A DNA stretch of 9,679 bases from an uncultured bacterium (lineage in GTDB: Bacteria; Bdellovibrionota_C; UBA2361; SZUA-149; CALKYB01): positions 1 through 9,679 of the forward strand of contig CALKYB010000010.1 in NCBI GenBank assembly GCA_938003565.1, given 5' to 3'. The translations under genes were made by a program, and so were the position numbers. Position 1 is the stretch's first letter; each line of letters starts with the position of its first letter. The notes beneath the pieces were generated by a model. The model was not told where the DNA came from. It did no database searches and saw only the letters and a program-made list of their open reading frames with translations. Of this stretch, positions 1-7,900 are shown in pieces.

Positions 1-134
1 AGCTAGTTTTCATTTCTAAAAGCAAGTAAAATTTGGCCTAGAACTATTTCAATTTCTACTCTTCTATTATACAGTTTGGCAACTCAACCAACCCAGTTTA
101 TTCTTTCACATTTAAATACGGTTTCCTTATTCTG

Positions 135-163
135 CTTTTGAGCAAATTTGCTTTGCTCAAAAG
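135..163. repeat. Perfect 12-bp inverted repeat (hairpin) upstream of the small plus-strand gene
   Basis: CTTTTGAGCAAA at 135-146 is the exact reverse complement of TTTGCTCAAAAG at 152-163, leaving a 5-base loop. Neither strand has a T-run directly after the stem; the nearest, on the plus strand, is at about 178-183, some 14 bases later. A textbook intrinsic terminator is therefore not obvious. It sits 35 bases before the start codon at 199. It could be the end of an upstream transcript outside the window, an operator, or a leader hairpin. The structure is directly visible; its role is inferred. Confidence 0.7.
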
Positions 164-198
164 GGGTCAAAATTATGTTTTTTAACTAGGGAATACCA

Positions 199-675
199 AT
201 GCGTAAAACTGGTGTCGATTACCTGGAAGTTAACCCCATATCTGAAAGTATCTGGGAAAAGCTACTAAGAAAGAAGGAAGTTTTAAGGTCTGCGATTTAC
301 TTTTATTTCATTAGCCTTCTTAAAATTGCCGCTACCTATGCTTTGGTTATATTTGGTAGATTGGTTTTAAAAAAATCTAATCTGCTTTCAGAACATCCCG
401 ATGTCGACGAGATGCTTCGAATCACGCTTAAGAAAAGAGGAAGAATGCATCTCGGGTGGTTAATACTAAGCCTCATGGAGTCTTTACAGGGTCGATACGA
501 CCTTGGAACCTACTGTTTATCTCTGATCATCGCATCAATTATTAAAGCAGAGCGCAAAGGCTTGCTTGTAGTTGAAAAGCAAAAGGAGAAGCTAATTATT
601 ATAGACTTTGGATATTCGGGTAGTGAGTCAATTGTCTCCTTTAATCAACCCACTATAATACTTCTAAACGACTAG
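199..675 (+). CDS. Hypothetical protein, 158 aa
   Basis: I do not recognise this protein. The start is supported by an in-frame TAG at 187-189, four codons upstream, and by a weak Shine-Dalgarno AGGGA at 188-192 six bases before the ATG. Residues 1-30 are charged (EKLLRKKEVLR). Residues 31-57 form a strongly hydrophobic stretch (AIYFYFISLLKIAATYALVIF) that may be one membrane segment or a buried helix. Residues 60-83 are basic. Residues 86-138 alternate hydrophobic helix with a charged strand-turn-strand (GLLVVEKQKEKLIIIDFG), which loosely resembles a helix plus wing; this is not enough to call a DNA-binding fold. There is no signal peptide. It stands alone on its strand and converges on the membrane-protein gene ending at 859. 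The open frame and orderly hydrophobic pattern favour a real gene, but an unexpressed frame cannot be excluded. Confidence 0.55.
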   Translation: MRKTGVDYLEVNPISESIWEKLLRKKEVLRSAIYFYFISLLKIAATYALVIFGRLVLKKSNLLSEHPDVDEMLRITLKKRGRMHLGWLILSLMESLQGRYDLGTYCLSLIIASIIKAERKGLLVVEKQKEKLIIIDFGYSGSESIVSFNQPTIILLND

Positions 676-826
676 GTAGTTTTATCAAGTTAACGTGTTA
701 TTTTTAAGGAAGGTTCTTCGACTGCTTTTTGAAACTTTTATTCTATCAGTAGTTGACTCTGTGTGCATGTCGAGTTGTTTCTGCTGGTGAAGTAGCTAGT
801 TGAAGGAGGCACGCTCAATTCCTCAG

Positions 827-854
827 GGTCTATACAGTTTTCTGATATAGAGCC
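827..854. terminator. Imperfect hairpin between convergent genes, possible bidirectional terminator
   Basis: On the plus strand GGTCTATACAG (827-837) pairs with CTGATATAGAGCC (842-854) around a TTTT loop, giving about 11 base pairs with two single-base bulges. It lies five bases beyond the stop codon of the minus-strand membrane-protein gene and about 150 bases after the end of the plus-strand small gene. The position suits a terminator. No U-tract follows the stem on either strand, so termination would be weak or factor-assisted. The pairing is visible; the function is inferred. Confidence 0.35.
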
Positions 855-858
855 ATTA

Positions 859-1569
859 CTAACTTTCTCGATCGGGAATTCTATCTCCTGGTAATGAAGC
901 TATAAGTTCGGTGTAGCGAGATCCATAAAGATCCTTAAGCACGGAGTGTTTTAGACGATCTTTTTTTACCTCCGACCGAAAGCCGAAGTAGGTAAGCACT
1001 AGGGCTAAAATTATACCAACCACAGCCCAGGTGTTGCCCCGAGCTACTCCGGAAGTGACAGGAAGTATTACGAAGCAAAACAGTAAAAATAAACCTAATA
1101 AACCTTTTGTTAGTCGACCTCTCGATGAGCGAATCCCATCCATTAGGTTACTCTCGTGTAGAGCAAGATCAAATTTGGCGTTTGGATAAAGGTTTTCGAC
1201 TTTTTCGCCAAAAGGGGCAAGAGAGGATTTATCTAGTGTTCTTGAAATACTCTCTTTTTTTCTAGAGCTCATAGAATTAAAAAGTAATGCCAAAAGAACC
1301 GATCCAATTTGGAGCCAATTGATGATACTCTCTCGAAATTGATTTCCCTTGGTCGGGAAATTTTTACTGGGAGTGGGTTGAGGAGTGTTGTTTCCGTTTT
1401 TTATTGAGTAAATTGCAAAAGCGAGGGCCAAGGCCCCGACTAGGAGGGGTATGAGCATTCCCACCGATACCTTGTTGAAGGGACTATTGCTCTTGCTGGG
1501 TTGTGCCTTAGGAAATAATATTCCTAATTTTGCAAGGTCTTCTTTTGAGTTATCAGGATCGAATTTCAT
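859..1569 (-). CDS. Predicted four-helix inner-membrane protein, function unknown (236 aa)
   Basis: Hydrophobic segments lie at about residues 36-56, 84-99, 154-174 and 180-197. The N-terminus, the basic 54-residue middle loop (SSRKKESISR onward) and the basic C-tail (KKDRLKH) are all positively charged. By the positive-inside rule this predicts four membrane helices with both ends and the middle loop in the cytoplasm. A short Pro/Thr-rich loop (TPQPTPSK, residues 62-69) would face the periplasm. I recognise no enzymatic motif or named family. I chose the ATG at 1569, preceded by a weak GAG seven bases upstream. A TTG at 1581 in the same frame would add four residues, but no Shine-Dalgarno precedes it and a TAA lies three codons before it. 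The gene follows the metallopeptidase on the same strand after a 250-base gap, so independent transcription is likelier than a tight operon. It could be an accessory to export or stress response, but that is speculation. Confidence 0.7.
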   Translation of the reverse strand: MKFDPDNSKEDLAKLGILFPKAQPSKSNSPFNKVSVGMLIPLLVGALALAFAIYSIKNGNNTPQPTPSKNFPTKGNQFRESIINWLQIGSVLLALLFNSMSSRKKESISRTLDKSSLAPFGEKVENLYPNAKFDLALHESNLMDGIRSSRGRLTKGLLGLFLLFCFVILPVTSGVARGNTWAVVGIILALVLTYFGFRSEVKKDRLKHSVLKDLYGSRYTELIASLPGDRIPDRES

Positions 1570-1819
1570 AAGTAGTCTCAATTGTCGTTAGAGTTTGGAT
1601 ATGCTCCTTGGGGCCTATATTGTTAATTATCGTTACCGGTACAAAGACAGTAAGATATCCCAGTTGGCCTGGCAAACCAATTTCGTATCTTGGATTATCC
1701 AGAAGACGGTATGAATCACTGAAAACTTAAGCTGATAGTGGGCGGGGTATATAACCCAATACCGGACGAACCAGTTTCGGCTCCAATGGAAAATTTGGGT
1801 CTTTGAGCTTCACCGACGC

Positions 1820-4321
1820 TCAGCTTATACAGCTTTCACTTCCGTCCCAGCCCCATCCATCACCATCAGGATCCAGGCACTCTGGCTTAATCTCGTGCCA
1901 GCTACCCTCCATACGACAACTAGCGTTTCCGTCCCAACCCCATCCATCGCCATCCGTATCTACACACTCACCGGACTCATTTTCGTCCACGCTCGAGTTG
2001 TCTTCTTCGTTAGTGGGCGGAACCACAGGGGTTGGTTCAAGCAAGCATGGCAAGATGTGAAGTTCCGAAGTAAAACTATTCGATAAAGGTGAACACGAGG
2101 ATGTCGGTGGCCTAATAGTTTCATCTTTTTCTTTTACACCTTTTTGATAGCTAAAACTGATTTCTCCATTAGAATCTTCATCCAGACTGAGGGAGATCTG
2201 TCCGAAAGGGGCAAAATTACTAGGTTGATAGGTGGAAAGTATTGTTCCGATTGTCCCGTTTGAATCAATTTTAAAAATCTTACCTTGATCGTAAAAGAAG
2301 TAGAATTCCTCCTCGGGTAGATTAAAACGATATATTTTCGGGGAGCTGCTTAGACCGTCCCCTGCGGAATTTTGAGTAGTAAATAGTGGGCTCAAAGTGT
2401 AGTCACCAAAATCGGACTCGCCAAATTCCTCAATTCTTGCGGCCTGTCTTTTTCCATCATAGGATTGGATAAAGGCTAACTTACCACCGATGCGTATTGT
2501 GTAACTGACTTTATCGTCCTCAACGCTATAAAACACATTTCTTCCACAACTCTCACACGCAATAGTTTCGTTTTGTGCAATTAGGACATACCGGGGGAAA
2601 CCAGAGTCACTTAAAACAAATCTGGCATATCTTTTCCCCACACCTTCTAATTTGGGGAAGTATACTCTAGGAAATCCCCAGGATGTGTTTTGAATTTCTC
2701 CCTCTGGCACTTCACTAACTATCTCCAAACTTCCCGTGAGCCTAGCGACTAATACGAGTTCCTCCCGCCTCTTCTCGAGGGTTATGAACAAGCCATATTT
2801 ATATTCAGGATTTTTTAGGAAAAGAATGGATGGTGCTCCGGAGCCAGCCATCATATCTCCAGCTGGGCCAAAAACCCTTAGGCCATACTCTGGGTTAGAA
2901 GAACTTGAAAAACTTACATGTCTCAGGTCTGAAAAATATCGAGGTTGAGATTGATTAATCCCCCTATCTACAATTGCTCCTGAACTACTCACCTGGAAAC
3001 TACCAGACTCGATATCTCCATTTGTATAACGATCAATTTGATAAGTGGAGTTTGGATCGCCCTCAGCTGAAATATCCGTCCAAACGAGTCCTGTGTCAGT
3101 CACAGAGAATTTGGCGGTATCGTCTTTTACTTCATCAAAACTTAAAAACAAACCTAATTCTTTGACAAACTTAGTTTGTCCAAGCTTGATCTTGTTCAGA
3201 ACTATTGTTCGAAGCTGGTCATCTCTTTTGCTGTGAACAAATAGATGGGATTCGCTAGACTCTAAATTATTGTCATAATAAGAAATATAAAACTTTCTTC
3301 CCAAATGTTGAGTTACAATGATTTGTGATTCATGCACATGGTCGGCATCGAGCTTTGCTAGAAAGTAACTTTTGTTAGCCGTTATAACTTCTTCGACAAC
3401 TTTGTGAGCCGGCACTAGTCCTGCCTGAATCTGTTGAATAGAGTTGTGGGTTCTTTCATTGTCATATGCTAGTGGTCCCCCCATAAAGAAATCTGTATCA
3501 CCATACTCTTCGGAACGATTTTCCTGGCCTGCAGCAATCCCATCCCCATCCAAGTCTATCCCGGCATGATGGAGGCCTAAGTTGTGTCCAAGTTCGTGAT
3601 GTAAGGTACGAAGGCCACAATGGAGTATCGTGGCATCCCGTCCACCGAGAAGAGCCTGACCACCTTTATTGCATGCTGCGCTATTGTCGAAAGTATTGGT
3701 GACGACCGTCCAATTCCATTGGTCGGTGGGAGTTGTAAATTGTCCTCGATCAACAAGTCTATCCAGCTCCGCCTGAGCAGATCCGGTAATTTCACTAAAA
3801 CTGCAGCCGTGCTCTTCTACATCCGTCGCAAGAGGATAAATATCAGCAAAACCATCATTGTCGTGGTCTATATCTAGAATTAAATTACCGCCAGACATAA
3901 TAGCTGTTTCCCTTGCAAGGTTTTCTAGCAAAGTTCTTGCATCTGCCATGGTGCAGGAGGAATCTTCAGTTAAGAACATCGTGATGACCCGTGTCACTGG
4001 ACCGTTTTGTGGGGCCAGGAAGTTTCTGCGCTCAACAGATACTTTGGAAATAGAAGAGACTCTAAAAACACCATCAACTTTATAACTACCTGAAATAGAA
4101 ACTGTTGATCCAGAGGTTGGGACATCCTTGGAGTCTAGATAAGAAGTATCCAAGCTAATTTTCTTGTTATTATCTAAGTAGAGATAATGGCTGCTACTAC
4201 TTCCACCATCGAGGTGTTCAGTAATGAGCTCAAATAACTTCCCTTGCATTGATTCGGCGTGGGCTGAAAAAGGTAGAAAGATTAGGACTAAGACTAAATA
4301 GATAGAAAAACGACGAAACAT
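1820..4321 (-). CDS. Secreted M11 (gametolysin)-like zinc metallopeptidase with C-terminal DGDGWGWDG modules (833 aa)
   Basis: Probably an exported endopeptidase. Residues 1-22 are a Sec signal peptide (basic MFRR, hydrophobic core, cleavage near AHA/ES). Residues about 24-97 form a small beta-rich N-terminal domain, possibly a propeptide. The catalytic domain spans about 105-330. HELGHNLGLHH at 242-252 fits HExxHxxGxxH, with zinc ligands H242, H246 and H252 and catalytic E243. EYGDTDFFMGG follows, and M280 is the likely Met-turn. The GHNLG plus EYGD-MG combination is typical of M11, though another metzincin subfamily is possible. Four Cys (123, 173, 217, 235) precede the active site and may form disulfides outside the cytoplasm. 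D150, D152, D154 and D156 form a calcium-loop-like DxDxDxDG. Residues 330-755 are beta-rich without a recognised motif. A Pro/acidic linker (761-785) leads to two 17-residue modules. The ATG has a good Shine-Dalgarno, AAAGG at 4329-4333, seven bases upstream. It is divergent from the giant surface protein across a 598-base gap. Confidence 0.85.
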   Translation of the reverse strand: MFRRFSIYLVLVLIFLPFSAHAESMQGKLFELITEHLDGGSSSSHYLYLDNNKKISLDTSYLDSKDVPTSGSTVSISGSYKVDGVFRVSSISKVSVERRNFLAPQNGPVTRVITMFLTEDSSCTMADARTLLENLARETAIMSGGNLILDIDHDNDGFADIYPLATDVEEHGCSFSEITGSAQAELDRLVDRGQFTTPTDQWNWTVVTNTFDNSAACNKGGQALLGGRDATILHCGLRTLHHELGHNLGLHHAGIDLDGDGIAAGQENRSEEYGDTDFFMGGPLAYDNERTHNSIQQIQAGLVPAHKVVEEVITANKSYFLAKLDADHVHESQIIVTQHLGRKFYISYYDNNLESSESHLFVHSKRDDQLRTIVLNKIKLGQTKFVKELGLFLSFDEVKDDTAKFSVTDTGLVWTDISAEGDPNSTYQIDRYTNGDIESGSFQVSSSGAIVDRGINQSQPRYFSDLRHVSFSSSSNPEYGLRVFGPAGDMMAGSGAPSILFLKNPEYKYGLFITLEKRREELVLVARLTGSLEIVSEVPEGEIQNTSWGFPRVYFPKLEGVGKRYARFVLSDSGFPRYVLIAQNETIACESCGRNVFYSVEDDKVSYTIRIGGKLAFIQSYDGKRQAARIEEFGESDFGDYTLSPLFTTQNSAGDGLSSSPKIYRFNLPEEEFYFFYDQGKIFKIDSNGTIGTILSTYQPSNFAPFGQISLSLDEDSNGEISFSYQKGVKEKDETIRPPTSSCSPLSNSFTSELHILPCLLEPTPVVPPTNEEDNSSVDENESGECVDTDGDGWGWDGNASCRMEGSWHEIKPECLDPDGDGWGWDGSESCIS
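1829..1966 (-). repeat. Two tandem Cys-bounded DGDGWGWDG modules at the extreme C-terminus of the metallopeptidase
   Basis: The last 48 residues hold CVDTDGDGWGWDGNASC (residues 786-802, bases 1916-1966) and CLDPDGDGWGWDGSESC (residues 815-831, bases 1829-1879), a 29-residue period. The repeat also shows in DNA: 27 bases at 1841-1867 match 1928-1954 with two mismatches. Each unit has one Cys at each end, suggesting one disulfide per module, a DxDGDG calcium-type loop, and a WGW pair like the aromatic platform of some carbohydrate-binding modules. CBM10 carries a related NGWGWE...SC pattern. From memory, similar tails occur on secreted hydrolases of marine Gammaproteobacteria. Substrate or envelope binding is inferred, not shown. 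Confidence 0.8.
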
Positions 4322-4400
4322 GATAGAACCTTTGTTTGAAAATCGAGTTAGTAACCTTAAAATAAGTAGTTGGGATAGGAGATGACTAAACCAATATCTT

Positions 4401-4413
4401 ATAACGATGTTAT
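4401..4413. promoter_or_regulatory. Short palindrome ATAAC-GAT-GTTAT upstream of the peptidase gene
   Basis: Five-base arms ATAAC and GTTAT flank a GAT centre, about 80 bases before the peptidase start on its upstream side. The location and symmetry suit an operator, but a 5-bp palindrome is expected by chance in AT-rich DNA, so this is only a candidate. Confidence 0.2.
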
Positions 4414-4739
4414 GGCTAAATGACCCTAGCGTGTCTCATTTGAGTGGAGGATTGAATAACGGCATATCGCGGTGGGTTATGTAAGAGTTTGAAACTACTG
4501 CTAAATTGTAAGCCGAGCCCTAAGAATTCTTGCCAAGAAGAAGCATGGAATAGGTTAGTGGTGAAGTGTTGTGTAGTTACTTATCAACGCCTATGGGCGA
4601 GGACTCGAGTGGGCCAGACCCTCTTTATGAAGTGGGACTTGAAGGGTTCTGTTGAAAAATTGAGCGAAATTTAGGGAAACTTTTGGATTCTCTTGAATTA
4701 TTACAGAACAGAGTAGTGCTATTTAGCTTATATCTAATT

Positions 4740-4850
4740 CTAGTTTCTAGTTTATTTGAACTGAAAAAAATTCATTATTAAGAGTTCGCATACTGCCGTC
4801 TAGAGTCCCAGTTCAAACTAGTAAATTATTACCTGTCTCACTCTAGTTAA
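4740..4850. promoter_or_regulatory. CTAGTTT cluster with inverted repeat upstream of the giant surface-protein gene
   Basis: CTAGTTT occurs twice in direct tandem (4740-4746, 4747-4753), once inverted as AAACTAG (4815-4821), and as CTAGTTAA at 4843. A further CTAG lies at 4800, giving five CTAG tetramers in about 110 bases. The segment at 4747-4763 (CTAGTTTATTTGAACTG) is an inverted partner of 4809-4821 (CAGTTCAAACTAG), apart from a 4-base insertion. The cluster lies 70-180 bases before the ATG at 4920, where activator or repressor sites would be expected. Its role is inferred only. Confidence 0.3.
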
Positions 4851-4919
4851 ATAGGTTACCATCTATTTTAGATTCTCATCGTAGTCATTGTGAATTTGCA
4901 TATTCAACAACCTTGAACC

Positions 4920-7900
4920 ATGATTCGCCTACCTTTATTTTCCGTTTTGATTATATCTCTTTTCGCCCAGACAGCTCTTGCTGCTCCTCCAGTTGTTGAT
5001 ACGACTATCTCTGTGGAAAAAACAGGTAGTGAGCCTTTTGACGCTACAACTTGGGATGGTTCAGATCTTTCCACGGCAGGAACTGATGCTGACGAGAACA
5101 ATGGTGTTGTTCGACTTCAGGATTCAATTACATACAAGGTTGAGTTGTCAGTCAATGACGGCTTGGTTGATGAGATGATTGCCACAGTTTTGCTTGATAA
5201 AAAGCAAGCTTGGATTGAAATACCTACAGGTTGTAAATCCCCGCCAGATGTTGTGACGCCATCTTCTATTTCAGCAGATGGTCGGACTTTGATTTGTAAT
5301 ACAGGCTCAGCGATTGAGGGAACTACTAAAGTAGTCTACCCAGCAGCTCGAGCAATTGGTGCAAGTTTTGATGGAACTGAAATTACTCTCAACGATGATG
5401 TAGTTGGCGCAACTGTTAGCAATCAGGCAACTGGCCCCGAAGGAGCTTCCAATGTTGCCACCGACGGTCCTGCAGAGACTATTGTTACCGCATTTTTTCG
5501 AGTGGATACATATAAAACTCCTAAGGTTGATGCTGTAGATTCTGACACAGGGGCTTGGATTTATAAAGCAACTAGACAAGATGGACCGGCTGGGGAACCT
5601 GGGGTGCTGATGGAATTTAGAATCAGGACTAGATATGTACAGGGCTCAATGATTGCTGACGCTCCGAATGAGGCGGGTGGTGATTTTGAAATGGATTATG
5701 ACATTTTTGATGTTTACTCCGATAATAATGATAATAATAATGCTTCAGGAAGCGGAGCTAATCTTTCGACCGGTGGAATTCTATATACCTGGAACCCAGC
5801 TGTGGACCCTTGCTTTCTCGATGGAGATCATGGGCCAGCCGCCACTGTTACGTGTACACAGAATAATGTGGCTATCGATTTTACGGGACCAACCTTGAAC
5901 CCCGATGGAATTAACGATCCCAATATAGATATTGATCTAGATAATATTGATGTTCGCGATCCTGACAATGACTCAAATTTGATCAACATGGTGATTAATA
6001 TTTGGTTTTCCAGAGCAGATGATATCTTAACTCATCAAGGTTGCGTTGGAACGGTCTGCACCACTTTTGTGATTAATGAAGTTGGGGTGTTAAATGGGGG
6101 AACGGTAGAAGGTTTTAACCCAGTTTCCACTGAGGATGCTTCGAGCACCAATCTGCTTAACTATAATGGAGCACCTGGGGAGCCCTTACCAAATGAAATT
6201 GAATACCCAATGTCTTATCCGGGTGAGGGGCCATGGGGATTACATAAAACTTTTTATGGTTTTACTAGTTCAGGCACGCCAAAAGAGTTGGATCAACAAG
6301 TTGCCCCGGGTGAGTTGGTGCCATTTTTAATGAGGATTTTAGATTATCGTTTCTTTGATGGAGCTACTTCAGAAATCTGTGACAAGATAGACACATCAGT
6401 TTATGAATTTGTTGGCCCTACAGAAGTGCCGAGCACTAACCTAAATGCTACTGATGGAAATCGGGCAAATTTCAACCCTTCTTTTCGTATATATACGTCA
6501 GGCGACACAGCTGCCGAACAATTGTTTACCGATGCAGCTCCGTTTACAAAGTCTCTATATTCCTCCGAACCTCATATGTTTGCCACAAGCCCAACGGTTC
6601 CAGTGGCTCCTTCCACAGATTATCTAGAGGCACTTCGGGATGATGACTGTGAGGATGATGTTAATGGTGATGGGCAGGTAAATATTATGGACGCCTCTGG
6701 AGTTGAGTCCAACCCAGGAAACCCGGTCGACTGGTACGAAGATTTTAATATGCTTCCCGGTGGGCCCTCGGCAGTGACTAAGGTAAAAGGTGTTTACGAG
6801 CAAGACAACGACGCGAGTTTTGCAATCGACCCTGAAGCTACAAATATTATAGTTAGTTGGTTTTATTATCTAAGAGTTTTACCTACATTGTTGGGTGGAG
6901 ATGGATATGGTGCAGATGATCGTTTACCCAATTTTATGGTGGGTCGGAAGAATGATGGACCAGGTCAGCCCTTTGATTCTTGGCGTACCTCTCCTAACCC
7001 AGTTGATGATCCCGACCGCGTCGAATTCTCAATTGACCCCCGCTATTCAGATAGAAATATATTAGTTGCCTCTGCTCAATCGATTCAAAAGTATACGGAC
7101 CCTGTAGGGTTAAAAGTCGTTAGAAGCGGTGACCTAGTTAGCTTTGTTATTGAACCTAGGATTTTAGGAAATTGGGCGGGTGTCGAGACAGCCGATGTAA
7201 CAGATCCTCTACCTACTGGGACTGACTATGTTCTTGATTCCGAGGAATTTTCAATTGATGGCGGAGTTACTTGGTTGAATCATGCCGATTATCTAGCATC
7301 TTCTCCAGTTGTTACTTTGACATCTGCTCCTAACTTGACTTCAACTCTGGCATGGACATTCGGAGATCTGGAACAAGGGGAGCAGCTTCCTCTAATTCGA
7401 TATCAAGTACTGGTTGATCCGACCCTAACATCAGGGAGTTTTGCCAACACTTCTACACTTTCTTCGGCTCTTGGGGTTGACGATGACGGTGACACTATTT
7501 CAGATGATGTCGACGCGACTTATAGTATTTCAATAGTGCCTGAGTTTGGTTTTGATGTATCGAAATATAATCGCCAAGACGTTTATAGTGTCAATTCGCC
7601 ATTTTGGTTTGATGTAATTTACAAGAATCTCGGCGGTGAGGACTATAGCGCGGGTGACTTTATTGATATACTTCCTTATAATGGTGATGGTTCAGGCTTA
7701 TTAACCTCTGGGGTAGCTAGTACGAGAATGCCTGAGTCTATCTTTGATGGAACTTATGAAGTAACAGAGTTAGTTGGTGCGAACGGTGAAACGTTTTACG
7801 CTACAAATGCTGCTCCAACCACAATTGTAACCGATCCCTGCCACGAGGATAACCAACCCGCCGGCTATGCACCAATAGCGGGGGATCTTTGCTTTGAATT

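Larger units (their letters stand above)
4322..4919. other. 598-base non-coding region between divergent secreted-protein genes
   Basis: No convincing gene is present. The longest frames are short, begin at TTG and lack a Shine-Dalgarno. The stretch must hold promoters for both the minus-strand peptidase and the plus-strand giant protein. I see no clean sigma-70 pair for either. Visible elements are the peptidase Shine-Dalgarno at 4329-4333, a short palindrome at 4401-4413, and the CTAGTTT cluster with its inverted repeat at 4740-4850. The middle part (about 4440-4680) is less AT-rich than the ends and has no structure I can name. It might be a decayed gene or an untranslated leader. Confidence 0.6.

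Noticed and set aside
803..809. Perfect AAGGAGG Shine-Dalgarno on the plus strand in the convergent gap
   Set aside because: No ATG, GTG or TTG follows at usable spacing; the only readable frame would need an ATT start and runs ten codons.
1604..1609. AAGGAG on the minus strand upstream of the membrane-protein gene
   Set aside because: It is 34 bases from the ATG at 1569 and no alternative in-frame start lies near it; a TAA blocks upstream extension.
1803..2086. Plus-strand open frames over the C-terminal end of the metallopeptidase (Ser/Pro/His-rich peptides)
   Set aside because: They are antisense to the DGDGWGWDG repeat modules and mirror their codon composition; they have no Shine-Dalgarno and no protein-like pattern.
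2736..4085. Several short open frames on both strands inside the metallopeptidase gene
   Set aside because: They overlap a full-length frame with a signal peptide and an intact catalytic motif, and none shows a ribosome site or recognisable sequence.
4489..4674. 61-codon plus-strand frame in the divergent gap
   Set aside because: It begins at TTG without a Shine-Dalgarno and its composition is not protein-like; there is no signal of coding.
7203..7232. LPTGT in the giant protein as a possible sortase-type signal
   Set aside because: The order is not LPxTG, it lies mid-protein with no hydrophobic tail after it, and DPLPxG is a normal DUF11-type motif.
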